Under the pieces are notes generated by a model. The model saw nothing but the letters and a program-made list of their open reading frames with translations, did not search any database and was not told the origin of the DNA. From Cladocopium goreaui (taxonomy: Eukaryota; Sar; Dinophyceae; Suessiales; Symbiodiniaceae), in assembly GCA_947184155.2 (NCBI GenBank), contig CAMXCT020000113.1, positions 914,001 to 978,000 of the forward strand: DNA of 64,000 nt. The letters run 5' to 3'. The position numbers and the translations under genes were made by a program. Shown piece after piece: positions 24,901 through 32,499 of this stretch (positions are counted from its first letter, which is position 1; every line of letters starts with the position of its first letter).

Positions 24901-26672
24901 GTCCCCCCAAATTATCCATGTTAATAGGATTCTCCATTAGCCATCCAGCTATTATACTATTGGGGTATCCCATTTATGGAAACCTCCATCATCATTCCAA
25001 TAAACAATCCCATTAAACCATTGGGGCTACCCCCATGACTATGGCCATGTCCCAACTTACTGGGGTAAAATCACCATGTTTCATAGCGTACAATGTGGGC
25101 CCCACGACGTGGTGTTTGTTGGGTTGGGTTTAACCGTTTAACCGTCCACCTATAGATCCAAGATCTGCATAATTCTGCACATCTCTGGAAAAAAAAACAA
25201 TTCACTACCCATAGGATCCATGGATGGTATATATGCTAACATTGGGGGTATATTGATTGCAAATGTTACCATATATAGCAGCACCATGGATCCTATGGGC
25301 TATAAAGTAACCTGAAAAAATGCGGCTGTTTTGGGATAGTTACCCCAATTCAGCTCCTATCATTCCGTCACCCCGTCGCGACGTGAAGTCATGATGAAGT
25401 TTATCCCGATATATCACGATAGACCATAGAATTTGCCTACCTAGACCCTCCAAGTAGCCATAAAGATTGATATGTTACCCCACAATTTCAATCCTTATTT
25501 TCTATTTCTATGGGTACTTGGGGTGTCTAGGTACCTCAATGATTATCTATCGCTTGGGGGCCCCACTGCCTCGTTACCTAGTTCTCTGTCCTTGATAGCC
25601 ACCAATGCGCCGATCTTGGTGCCATAGATGGCGTCCCCAACGGCTTCACGGTCGTTGCCCATGGCATGCCTATTTCATCATCCAGGGGGGAGCATGGGGG
25701 GTGTCCTGTCCCGGGAACTACGGATCTATGATGAAACAAAGTCCTAGCTGACAAAGGAAACAACTGCTACAGTATGTCTATATCAGGCACTTTGCAAAAC
25801 CAGTTGCATGCAAGTTGCAGGAGCAAATCGAAGGATGTCCGCAGCAAGGTGATGTCGGTCGAATTCCTCAGAAAAGCGGAACTACATGCGCCCTCTCCAA
25901 CTGATGCTGGGTACTGGGTACATGCTTTAAAAAAATGCCCTCCAGCGATGAAAGATGGCAATGGACAATCCATGGAACCCCTCTGTTTCTTTTGGCATTT
26001 TAACATGTTTCATTACAGGGTAATCCAACTTGAGGGCCTGATGCCCACCATGTTTTGCCGCTGAAGAGCGAAAAACCTTTGGCACTTTGGCATTCCGACC
26101 TTTCCCCACTGGGAGCCCACGCATTTTGAGGACATTCATAGTTTCCCCAAAGTTTGAGTTCCCTGCAGTAGATTGGCCTCCAACCAATAGCACGACAAGA
26201 TCCACAAGTGGCTGCGGACGTCCCTTTGTCGATGGGGGCCGGATTTTTTGGAGACCCAGCATGTTTTGGAGACCCACAATATGTCAATGGGAATTTCAGG
26301 ATCCTAAAATGGAGGTACTGTACCATATAAGGCCATATTTTGTGGGGGTATTCCCTTACATAGGCCTTACATAGGCCTTATATATGGTAGGTACCTCCAT
26401 TTTAGGATCCTGAAATTCCCATTGAATATGGGAAACATGCTGGGGGACTTATTTTGCGGCCCATTTTCACCAGCATGTTGCCCATTTTGTGTAGCTGAAG
26501 CAGGGTTGCACCCTGTTTCCCAAGAGACAAAATGGCTCGACACACATGTCGAACTGAATACACATGTTCCCCATGCACCTGTGGCTATGGCTGTACCGCT
26601 CCAGCCTTCGACCTCACCCCCATCCTCGATCGGCGCATCACCTTCGGCTTCCGACACAATGGAGGCAGTCTC
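9869..26672 (-). CDS. Possible single large gene of many short exons
   Basis: Minus-strand exons 26672-26579, 26162-26077, 25881-25801, (gap), 25669-25578, 24217-24114, 23426-23254, 20845-20746, (gaps at ~17.2 and 15.2 kb), 14036-13902 and 9960-9869 lie in order. Most junctions match in phase, and the last ends in a stop. This supports one transcript of at least ten exons with introns up to several kb, filled with MITE-like foldbacks and microsatellites. The chain is not closed: the 25801/25669 junction is out of phase and the start was not found; exons at 30.0, 35.1, 37.1 and 38.1 kb may be its 5' part or another gene. No domain was recognised, so no function is proposed. Confidence 0.35.
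10005..11040. other. No supported gene
   Basis: AT-rich sequence without splice-flanked coding frames. A short GC-richer patch at 10390-10470 is open on both strands, but neither translation is convincing. Confidence 0.35.
11284..11456. repeat. Minisatellite GGTAAAACGGTAAAA / GAGGTGACCAGGAGCGACGG
   Basis: Three ~46-55-bp units, each with runs of GGTAAAACGG followed by a GGCAGAGGTGATCAGGAGCG-like core (cores near 11316, 11371 and 11417). Confidence 0.85.
11664..11703. repeat. (CAT)n trinucleotide microsatellite
   Basis: A run of ATC/CAT repeats with few interruptions. A second run lies at 30773-30822. Confidence 0.85.
11948..12000. repeat. Foldback GGACCCCAAGAATTCCAC / GTGGAATTTTGGTGTCCC
   Basis: A 53-bp inverted repeat whose arm (GGGACACCAAAATTCCAC) also occurs in the hairpin at 12721-12764, so both appear to belong to one short foldback family. 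Confidence 0.65.
12123..12250. repeat. (GATA)n microsatellite
   Basis: Near-continuous TAGA/GATA repeats with a few GACA variants. Confidence 0.95.
12530..12640 (-). CDS. Candidate exon with IQ-like motif
   Basis: An open minus-strand frame contains CAARIIQVNWRVAVG. The A-x-x-IQ-x-x-x-R spacing resembles a calmodulin-binding IQ motif. A hairpin lies just upstream (12721-12764) and an AG precedes the frame. Edges and phase are unresolved, and it may belong to the same large gene as neighbouring minus-strand exons. Confidence 0.3.
12721..12764. repeat. Hairpin ACTGGAATTTTGTTGG / CCACCAAAATTCCAGT
   Basis: Perfectly paired ends with one internal mismatch; same arm family as 11948-12000. Confidence 0.8.
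13241..13437. repeat. (GATA)/(GACA)/(GAGA) microsatellite
   Basis: A continuous tetranucleotide tract that grades from GATA to GACA to GAGA and back. Confidence 0.95.
13500..13870. repeat. AT-rich tract with (AAAT)n
   Basis: AAATAAAT repeats and (TA)n runs. The 108-codon frame here is low-complexity (IYLF-rich) and not a gene. Confidence 0.9.
13902..14036 (-). CDS. Candidate internal exon, unknown protein
   Basis: Bounded by an acceptor ctacccgcag and a donor CGG|GTAATAATG, it reads HMDFPPSSGVTPMETSM and continues ECDLLAINLITKSNAPQ. It starts needing one upstream base and ends in phase 1 (135 nt = 2 + 44 codons + 1). A copy of the TACCCTCTGG foldback element lies only 29 nt upstream of the acceptor. 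I recognise no domain. Confidence 0.55.
14065..14181. mobile_element. MITE-like foldback, TACCCTCTGG family, copy 1
   Basis: Left end TAGCCTCTGGTCATTGAAT, centre CCATTTATAGATGG, right end CATTACCAGGGGGTA, about 117 bp. Arms are imperfect complements. It sits in the intron directly upstream of the exon at 14036-13902. Confidence 0.7.
14494..14953. mobile_element. ~460-bp dispersed repeat with inverted ends, copy A
   Basis: Colinear with 29244-29709: shared blocks include CCAATTTGATTTTTAATTGA, CCCCTAATAATAAAAACTAG, TTTGGCAATAT and GGGGGAAGC(T)...GCACC. The ends are complementary (CCCCCTATTCTTAAACG against a 3' TTTAGTATTAAGGAGGG). No coding capacity, so it looks like a non-autonomous DNA element. 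Confidence 0.75.
15219..15282 (-). CDS. Candidate short internal exon
   Basis: After tttccaag it reads VLVDMISSPVHLQEAQICL and ends TTACG|GTCGCACC, 64 nt (phase 0 start, phase 1 end). Short, so support is modest; composition and splice sites are consistent with the neighbouring minus-strand exons. Confidence 0.35.
15586..15689. mobile_element. MITE-like foldback, TACCCTCTGG family, copy 2
   Basis: 104 bp with clear inverted ends: TACCCTCTGGTAATTTAACA facing the complement of TTAGTTTACCAGAGGGTA, with inner arms CATAGCTATTGAAAAT and ATTTTCCATAGTTATG. Confidence 0.85.
15690..16300. repeat. Diverged repeat shared with 23640-23880
   Basis: Both regions carry GTTGGATGTT, GGAGATGCT(A/G)T(T/A)GATA and a GAGAAA(AA)CACAC terminus in the same order on the minus strand. 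Frames here (for example TGDAIDTIM against YGDAVDITDM) probably reflect the repeat, though a coding exon is not excluded. Confidence 0.35.
16677..16750. mobile_element. MITE-like foldback fragment, TACCCTCTGG family
   Basis: TACCTTCTGGTAAATTAACA with CATAACTATGGAAAAT matches the left arm of the family. No right arm was found. A similar half copy begins near 16297. Confidence 0.55.
17165..17270 (-). CDS. Candidate internal exon, Gly/Asp-rich
   Basis: After an acceptor acaccacag the frame reads FGRMCAFSNEVMGQKTEG and AEWIGGDGGDDGALKG. It is clearly GC-richer than its surroundings. The start needs one upstream base; the donor is uncertain (~17165-17180). No domain recognised. Confidence 0.5.
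17300..18700. other. No supported gene
   Basis: Contains a CTCCTCCT-rich patch (17715-17765) and a TATACCA-rich patch (18357-18472). No splice-flanked coding frame was found. Confidence 0.35.
19140..19262. repeat. (CA)n/(CACG)n microsatellite
   Basis: CACACACA and CGCACGCA runs. Confidence 0.85.
19310..19805. repeat. 17-bp tandem repeat TTTTACACACAGACGC
   Basis: About 28 units of CTTTTACACACAGACG with variants in the last bases. Long plus-strand frames (THRRFYTQ iterations) are translations of this array. Confidence 0.95.
19828..20010. repeat. Three ~65-bp repeats with CATTTCGTGCGAAAGGG
   Basis: Copies near 19830, 19893 and 19968 share TTTTTGACGATCGAACCTCA followed by GTGCGAAAGGGTTGCCGCCG. 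The CATTTCGTGCGA core recurs in the ~414-bp satellite at 56.6-58.3 kb. Confidence 0.8.
20008..20128. repeat. GATGTGAA short tandem repeat
   Basis: GATGTGAAGATGTGTAGATG-like units, 6-12 bp. Confidence 0.9.
20746..20845 (-). CDS. Candidate internal exon, basic protein segment
   Basis: 100 nt after acceptor gattttccag, ending GCCAAG|GTCATG. It reads ASGVRTSVVRRFVGDSYG and ERLRVIKVQPWRFAK, starts in phase 2 and ends in phase 0. The phase-2 start fits the phase-2 end of the exon at 23426-23254. A TACCCTCTGG-family foldback begins 19 nt upstream of its acceptor. Confidence 0.6.
20864..20989. mobile_element. MITE-like foldback, TACCCTCTGG family, copy 3
   Basis: 126 bp, left TACCCCTCGATAGTAAAC, inner CTAACATAGCC and CCATAGCTATGTT, right GGTTTACCAAAGGGTA. 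It abuts the 3' splice site of the exon at 20845-20746. Confidence 0.75.
20990..21900. other. No supported gene
   Basis: Holds a degenerate GGGTACCCCTATTTTAGG-AAACCTCCA fragment (21226-21255) and a short (TA)n run. No exon seen. Confidence 0.35.
21902..21970. repeat. Foldback GTTATATCCCAGTT / AACTGGGATATAAC
   Basis: Inverted arms of 14 bp with additional internal pairing around GGTTAATCATGTTAATCC. Confidence 0.8.
22454..22560. mobile_element. MITE-like foldback, TACCCTCTGG family, copy 4
   Basis: 107 bp. TACCCTCTGGTTATTTAACA with CATAGCCATGGAAAAT faces the complement, ending TTAAATAACCAGATGGTA. One of the best-preserved copies. A left-arm-only relative lies at 22316-22400. Confidence 0.88.
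22644..22826 (-). CDS. Possible internal exon
   Basis: An open minus-strand frame includes SSPTNSWGSPSWPSKAQ and LAYDVELLRLLLQ before CTACAG|GTCCG. A second frame (GVAVMAVQGPNFPLG) is also open and protein-like, so the true frame is unresolved. Confidence 0.35.
23254..23426 (-). CDS. Candidate internal exon, helical segment
   Basis: After cttgcag it reads LLRHLQSEITERRVDSV then IDAFLELLTQNVPFGQWM, ending CATACG|GTAGGTCC (173 nt, phase 0 start, phase 2 end). It follows the exon at 24217-24114 in phase. A related block (FLELTRNVARLHG) appears at 41.5 kb. No family recognised. Confidence 0.55.
23640..23880. repeat. Diverged repeat shared with 15690-16300
   Basis: Carries GTTGGATGTT, GGAGATGCTGTAGATATC and GAGAAAAACACAC in the order seen at 15.7-16.0 kb. 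Similar GAGAAAAA(A)ACACA termini occur near 30659 and 31332. Confidence 0.35.
24043..24113. repeat. Foldback starting at a 5' splice site
   Basis: GTGACTGGGGGGTGG at the intron start is complementary to CACCCCAG-type sequence at 24045-24060 on the same strand (CCCCCCAGTTC). Confidence 0.5.
24114..24217 (-). CDS. Candidate internal exon
   Basis: 104 nt: acceptor atccgtcag, 2 nt plus 34 codons reading FRLLLEKAEDPDELKIYV and ETLAFKPPGDVIILLR, donor AAGG|GTGACTGG. It joins the exon at 25669-25578 (phase 1 end) and the one at 23426 (phase 0 start). No domain recognised. Confidence 0.6.
25208..25299. repeat. Foldback CCCATAGGATCCATGG / CCATGGATCCTATGGG
   Basis: Perfect 16-bp terminal arms with looser inner pairing (ATGGTATATATGCTAACATT against its near-complement), 92 bp in all. 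Confidence 0.88.
25437..25535. repeat. Foldback CCTAGACCCTCCAAGTA family, copy 1
   Basis: Left CTAGACCCTCCAAGTAGCCA and right GGGTACTTGGGGTGTCTAGG are imperfect complements. Arms match the foldback at 31121-31207. It lies in the intron just after the donor of the exon 25669-25578. Confidence 0.7.
25578..25669 (-). CDS. Candidate internal exon
   Basis: 92 nt after tgatgaaatag, reading HAMGNDREAVGDAIYG and TKIGALVAIKDREL, donor CTAG|GTAACG. Starts in phase 2, ends in phase 1, and joins the exon at 24217 to give DREL-G-FRLLL. Composition is strongly protein-like; no domain recognised. Confidence 0.6.
25801..25881 (-). CDS. Candidate internal exon
   Basis: 81 nt (27 codons, phase 0/0) after gcatgtag, reading FRFSEEFDRHHLAADIL then RFAPATCMQL, donor CTG|GTTTTGC. 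The phase-0 start fits the exon at 26162-26077. The link to the next exon (25669, phase 2) is not in phase, so one exon may be missing. Confidence 0.5.
26077..26162 (-). CDS. Candidate internal exon, basic segment
   Basis: 86 nt: acceptor tctactgcag, 2 nt plus 28 codons reading NSNFGETMNVLKMRGLP and VGKGRNAKVPK, donor CCAAAG|GTTTTTCG. In phase with the exon 26672-26579 upstream and 25881-25801 downstream. The 26285-26424 inverted repeat lies in its upstream intron. Confidence 0.55.
26285..26424. mobile_element. MITE-like element with perfect ~34-bp inverted ends
   Basis: CAATGGGAATTTCAGGATCC plus TAAAATGGAGGTAC at the left is matched exactly by its complement at the right (GTACCTCCATTTTAGGATCC TGAAATTCCCATTG). 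Internal TACATAGGCCT is duplicated. 140 bp, no coding capacity. Confidence 0.92.
26579..26672 (-). CDS. Candidate internal exon, acidic
   Basis: 94 nt after tttcttccag, reading ETASIVSEAEGDAPIED and GGEVEGWSGTAIAT, donor ACAG|GTGCATGG (phase 0 start, phase 1 end). A possible further exon near 26515-26425 is open in the matching phase but less convincing. Confidence 0.5.
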
Positions 26673-27296
26673 CTGGAAGAAATTCGTGTCGGAGTACTCT
26701 GAATCCGATCGTATCGCAAAATGGTCACAGAAACCAAATCCGTGTGAACAGAATTGACTCCGAAGTTCAAAGGTCCTTTTTGGATGCTCTCTCATTCATC
26801 ATATTCATCGCTGTGTGTCTAGATTGGTTTTCAGGATTTCTGGCTGGAAACTCAGTTTTTTTCCTCCGGGAGTTGTGTTTGCTGAAATCTTCCTTTCATC
26901 TAATTCTGGGACATTGGGACCACAGCCACCTGCTAACCTATGAACCATGACAGGATGGAATTGGGTGGATCCACTCCTCGAGCATGATTCCTGGAGGGTC
27001 CATGATCCGCAACAGGGATCAACAGGGTCTAGCCTATACTCATGAGATCTCATGAGAATGGGAACTTACTTTCAATCACAAGTCGTAAGTCTTGATTCTG
27101 CGCAGTTGATCTTGAAACTGCGCCGTTGATCTTGAAAGTCACCATTTTGGCTGGTAGCTGTCAAGGAGACGACTTGTGGCAATTGCCATGGAGTCCATGG
27201 TTCATCTTCTATCAGAGGTATTGCTCATTTGTTTTCCAGTAAAGATTCAGTAAACAAACGCTTTGGACATGACTTAACCATTTTGTGAAGTATGCC

Positions 27297-27410
27297 TGTG
27301 GGTAAAACAATGCCATAAACCAGCCATGACTGGGAATGGTGACCATACGACCCATAAACATGGTGATTTTGGCGATGGCTTATATAGCTTATGGCATTGT
27401 TTTGCCCACA
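27297..27410. repeat. Foldback TGTGGGTAAAACAATGCCAT / its complement
   Basis: 114 bp with 22-bp near-perfect ends (TGTGGGTAAAACAATGCC against GGCATTGTTTTGCCCACA) and inner arms AACCAGCCATGA / GCGATGGCT. Confidence 0.85.
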
Positions 27411-27689
27411 TTAATGTCTATACTACAATTATCTGGGTAAATTATACTATTTCACTAACCTGAATCTTGCGGCCATTTGGGGATGATTTCCCTATCAAGA
27501 ACATGATTTCCAGGGTTCGGTCGCAGTGAGGTCGTGATCAAATTTACCCAGAATTATGTGTTAACCATATGGTGTTAACCTTATGGAAATGGCCTCCTCC
27601 TCCGGCATTGCTGGCTGCATTTCGGTCTGCTCACGATTCTCCTGTGCCGAGAACAAACAGTGGGAGCTATCCTGAACCCGAAAAAATGT

Positions 27690-28735
27690 GAGGAACATGA
27701 TAATATATAATTAATGATATATATGTATATATATATAATGAAAAATAATGATATATGATGATATGTAATGATATTTAATGATATATATATATAATGGTAT
27801 ATAGTAGTAATGAAATATAATGATATATATATAATGATATATAATTATATAACGATAAGTAATGATATATATATATCAATATAATGATAAATAACATGAT
27901 ATATATAATGATAAAGAAAATGATATGAATAATAACATAAAAACTGATAAATAACAAAATATATGTATATAATGATAAATATAATGATAAATACAATGGT
28001 ATATATATAATGATATAGAATGATATACATATATATATATATATACAATGATATATAATGAAATAAAATGATATATAATGATATATAATGATATATATAT
28101 AATGATTTAAAATGGTATATATTGATATAAACAAATACATAATGATATACAATTATATATAATGATATATAATGATATATTTAATGATATGTAATGATAA
28201 ATATAATGTTAAATAAAATGAAATATAACATGATTTATATAATGATATGTCTATAATGATAAATATAATGACATAATATGATATTTAATGACATATAATG
28301 ATACATAATGATATTTGGTGATGAATAAAAATATATAATGATATATTTAATGATATATAATGAAATATAATGAAATAAAATGATATACAATGATATATAA
28401 TGAAAAAATGATATATAATGATATACAATGATATATCATGAAAAAATGATGATATCTAATGATATATAATGATGTATAATGATGTATAATGATATATAAT
28501 GATATATAATGATATATATACTTAAATATGCAATGATATTTAAAATATAAACAATGATATATAATGATGTATACAATGATATTTAACGATATTTAATGAT
28601 ATATAATGATATATAATGATATATAATGATATATAATGATATATGCAATGATATATAAAATATATACAATGATATATAATGATGTATACAATGATATATA
28701 ATGATTTATAATGATATATAATGATATATGTAATG
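27690..28735. repeat. (AATGATATAT)n tandem array
   Basis: About 1 kb of TAATGATATATAATGATAT units of 10-12 bp. The 125-codon minus frame is low complexity (IYHY-rich). Confidence 0.95.
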
Positions 28736-29243
28736 CACGTCAAAAGCATTGTATCAATGAATTGCTAAGAATTGAATATTTTGTTTCTGGAAAAAAAGGG
28801 ATCAAACTGGTTGTCTTCCAAAATTCCCAGAATCTGTGGCCTGCTGGGCCTCAACCTCTCAGTGGCCCTTATACAGTACATATATTGATACACATCGCAG
28901 GGCCCAAATGATTGGTGGTTGAAGCCCTCATCCTACATCGGAAGGCCAACTTCCATCGCTCTGATGGCTGCGGTAAACCACAGTTGGATCACAGCAAAAG
29001 GTATCAAAAGGTTCGACAACCAGGTCTGGTTACAAAGGCCATGTTTCCAGAAGGACATATTCACACAGTTGCTATGTGGGAACAAATCAATGTATAATAT
29101 AATACTATCAATCAATGACACAATCAGGCCAAATATGCTGCATATATATATATATATATATTTATGCGCTCCACACCAATTTCAGCCCGTCGTAACATAT
29201 CATAGTGTGAGCCTCTGAATATATTATAATATATTATACTAAT

Positions 29244-29709
29244 CCCTTCCCCTATTACTAACCCCCCCAAATAATCAAAAAAACTAGGGTTCAATTTTGG
29301 AAAATTTGAGGTTGGCCAATTTGATTTTTAATTGATCCCCTTTAGAAAACAATTAAACAAAAAATGAAGCTACCATTTCAGGGCTTCAACCCCTAATAAT
29401 GAAACCTAGTCAACCCCGGGGCGTTTTTTTTATCAGAGTCCGTTTTTTAAGGTCGAAAAAACGTATTTTATATTAATGCTTTTAGGGGAAAGCTTTGAAC
29501 TCCAATTTTTGGCAATATGTTTATTAGCTTTCAAAAGCAAATCTAATCGATTTTGAAATAGAAAAAAAAACAAGTTTTTTACATTAGGGTTTTAAATGTA
29601 GTATTAGGGGGAAGCTTCGCACCCTAATAATAAATACCCCCCAATCTCAAAAACTAGCTGAGGTGATAATAATATTTGGCGGGGGCGTTTAGTATTAGGG
29701 GGAAGGGGT
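29244..29709. mobile_element. ~460-bp dispersed repeat with inverted ends, copy B
   Basis: Colinear with copy A at 14494-14953. Left CCCTTCCCCTATTACTAACC pairs with the right GTTTAGTATTAGGGGGAAGG. A third, partial relative is seen at about 34720-34815 (AATATTTGGGGGAAGGAG and GACCCTTAAAAAGG). Confidence 0.78.
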
Positions 29710-29808
29710 TATATCTGAATAAGTATAAAATAATTGCAATTACTGAATAATTACAGGCAGGGAACCAGGATGAACCAGGAAACCTCCCACATTTCTGTCC
29801 TCAGATAC

Positions 29809-30006
29809 CTCTGGTGCCTTCGACATGGGGACAGATCGCTTGAAATGTTCCGGGGGATCCACGGTTTCACAGTTGAACTGCGACGCGCGATGGTCTGAGA
29901 AAGCGGTGACAACGTGCTTGAGCCACTTCAAACAAATGCTGCAGGCCGGAACCATCCTGCGGCATGCTTTGTTCTGCGTCATGAGCAAAATCAAGTCCCA
30001 GCGGAC
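29809..30006 (-). CDS. Candidate internal exon, 66 codons
   Basis: After cgaaaaaaag it reads VRWDLILLMTQNKACRRM, VPACSICLKWLKHVVTAF and SDHRASQFNCETVDPPE, ending CCAGAG|GTATCTG; phase 0 at both ends. Composition and Trp/Leu spacing are convincingly protein-like. I do not recognise the family. Confidence 0.6.
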
Positions 30007-30084
30007 CTTTTTTTCGACTCAAAACGAGACAATCAGAACATATCAGAACAGAACCAATATGAATCGACCATTCACCAGCTGGCC

Positions 30085-30211
30085 TACTTAGATGGGCCAT
30101 GGAGTTAGTTAACTAATTAGTTAGTAAATGGATTATACTGTATACTTGGGATATAGGGGGTTATATCCCCAGTTACTAACCATTGAGCTAATCCAATGGC
30201 CCATCTAAGTA
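30085..30211. mobile_element. MITE-like foldback TACTTAGATGGGCCAT
   Basis: 127 bp with 16-bp exact terminal arms (TACTTAGATGGGCCAT) and inner complementary GGAGTTAGTT / GAGCTAATCC and ATATCCC-type pairing. It lies 79 nt upstream of the exon at 30006-29809. Confidence 0.82.
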
Positions 30212-30379
30212 CTCATTTTGTCCATCCGTTCATTTATTCTGAAGTTTGGATTCCGATCCTCTCCAATGCAGCCAGGGCCATTGCTGAAATCTCTTTTTTG
30301 TATCCATCGAGGATAAACCTACTGTGTGGTTTGATGTTTGTTTTTTTTTCTCCTGGGTGTTCAAAGTCTTTTCAATAGA

Positions 30380-30489
30380 TAGCCTCTGGTAAAGTGTCAC
30401 ATAATTCACATAACTATATGGAAAAACAGGGTAAATCAACTATTTCTATGGCCATTTTCGATAGCGAACTGTTAAATTACCAGAGGGTA
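30380..30489. mobile_element. MITE-like foldback, TACCCTCTGG family, copy 5
   Basis: 110 bp; left TAGCCTCTGGTAAAGTG, inner CATAACTATATGGAAAAA and TTTCTATGGCCATTTTC, right TTAAATTACCAGAGGGTA. Confidence 0.8.
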
Positions 30490-31120
30490 CCGGCTGGCTG
30501 TTTTCTTACTTGCCCTAAATATTAAAGCCAAGCATAATGGCATAGTCCCTGGCGATCCATTGGCATACTCCGTCCCTATTTGTAGGGAAAACAACACACA
30601 GAAAAATGTATACGAAACAGTCATCTTGGATGGGAAAATCCAACTAATGTTCTACGGGAGAAAAAAACACATATAACAACAAATCCGAAAATTGAGTACG
30701 CCGAAATTGTATTCATGGAGCATTGATGGATTATTGATGACCCATGAATATCATTGTTGGATATGTTGGATATCATCATCATCGTCATCGTCATCGTCAT
30801 CATCATCATCATCATCATTGTTGTCCATGTTAATGAAAACATATGGTTCATCATCATGTTGACCCTCTTGGACTTGCCATTAGACACCACTTGCCAAAAC
30901 ACAGCGATGGCACGACAAAACCACCATGACCCGAAGGACGCCTTCTGCTGGGCCTGGAGATGGAATAGGGTGCATACATATCATATGCAAATATCTATAA
31001 TCACATGTTGAAAAAAACAAATCATGTTGACTACGCTATAGTTATATATATATATACCATTTATTTTCATGTTCTATATTGTACTTTATATACCGTAGAT
31101 TATTCAACAATTAATATATA

Positions 31121-31207
31121 TCCCTCCAAGTACTCGTTAAAATTTGTTGTTTTACATCATAAGCCAGCTAGACGTTTTCAGCTGTTCATGGGTACTTGGA
31201 GGATCTA
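31121..31207. repeat. Foldback CTAGAYCCTCCAAGTA family, copy 2
   Basis: Left CCCTCCAAGTACTCGTTAAA and right GGGTACTTGGAGGATCTAG are complementary at the ends and match 25437-25535. Confidence 0.65.
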
Positions 31208-31209
31208 GC

Positions 31210-32100
31210 TATGTGTGTATGTGTGTTTGTGCGTGTATCTGATTCACAATATTTTCAAATGTCTGGGTGCCTTTCAGTGGCTTCAAGGTAGGCCCTGGAG
31301 GGCCGCCGTTCGTTTAATGGAATATAGGTAGGAAAAAAACACACTTATTAGATAGGGAGAAAAACAGGGCCCATGACATGGGGTGCAATGAGGCACTCTC
31401 CACTGTTGGGTAACTTTTCAGGGGTTTGCTACAACCAGCACACACACAAATAAATATAATGTGCTTAGTGGCTTCCGCACGCGGCACACAAAACGCACCG
31501 CACGGAACGCGCTTTCGGAATGCAGTGGGCACAAGATCTTATTTGCAATTCTGGGGTTTGTGCAAGTGTAACTTGCATTTTCGTCGAATGAAGTTCGCAC
31601 TGGAATGGCTTTCAAAATGGCTAGTGGGATCCTATTTGCATGTTCAACATCTCTGGCATTGCAAATTGGAAGTTTTTGAGCGCATTGGAGGTTTGCACAC
31701 TCATAGTATACATGTTCACATTGCTTGCTCCATGTTTGGTTTCTGAGAAAATGCAATTTGGATGTTTGTCAGAAGCAGGCTAAGAACGCACCGCCCGAAC
31801 GAACCGAACGCACCGCAGGAAGCCACTAAAATAATGTATATATACTGTATATATGCATGTGTGTGTGCCAATATGTGTCACATACTGTAAATGTTCTGTA
31901 CGTGGGCATCATATGTCTTTTCCGAGAGAGGGACATATCAAACATGTGACAGCATTGCTTTGAAGATGCGCCTGGTCATGTTATGCTGTGAAAGGTCACC
32001 GCAAAACGTAACATGGTCGTAGCTACACGCAAGCACGACTTGACATAGGTGTATATATATATGTATATGTATATGTATGATATATATATATATATATGGA
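31210..32100. other. No supported gene
   Basis: Contains several GAACGCACCGC-type motifs (31495-31510, 31785-31815) but no convincing exon; (TA)n runs at 32048-32110. Confidence 0.3.
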
Positions 32101-32149
32101 TATATATGGTATATTATTCAGAGATGTGCGAATGAGAAAAGGAAAAAAA

Positions 32150-32469
32150 TGACAATGCCGTTTTTGCACTGCCATCTTGTCTCTACAAAAACCCAACCAG
32201 CTTTCTGCCTGTGGTTTGGGCTTCTCCGATCCATCTCCGCGCTGAACTGCTGAACTGCTGAGCCATTTTTTGTGCCAACACGAGTCATCCAAAATGATGC
32301 TTTTGCACATATCAAATACACGTTTACAAAATCCGCGCGCCAGCCTCCCAGCCAAGCATGGGAGGTCTTCAGATTGCTGTCCTTCTGCAGAAGTTGATGC
32401 GTGTAACATGTCTGTCGCATTAGGTCGCAGTGATTGATTATGATTATACACACTTTCACAGCTACATAC
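32150..32469 (-). CDS. Possible exon or ORF, unknown
   Basis: After an acceptor acccttcag the frame stays open for over 100 codons, including SEDLPCLAGRLARGFCKRV and KPKPQAESWLGFCRDK. Composition is mixed and protein-like, but no domain or clear donor was found. It could be a fragment of a repeated ORF. Confidence 0.35.
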
Positions 32470-32499
32470 CTGAAGGGTCAACATAAAACCATATTTTGA

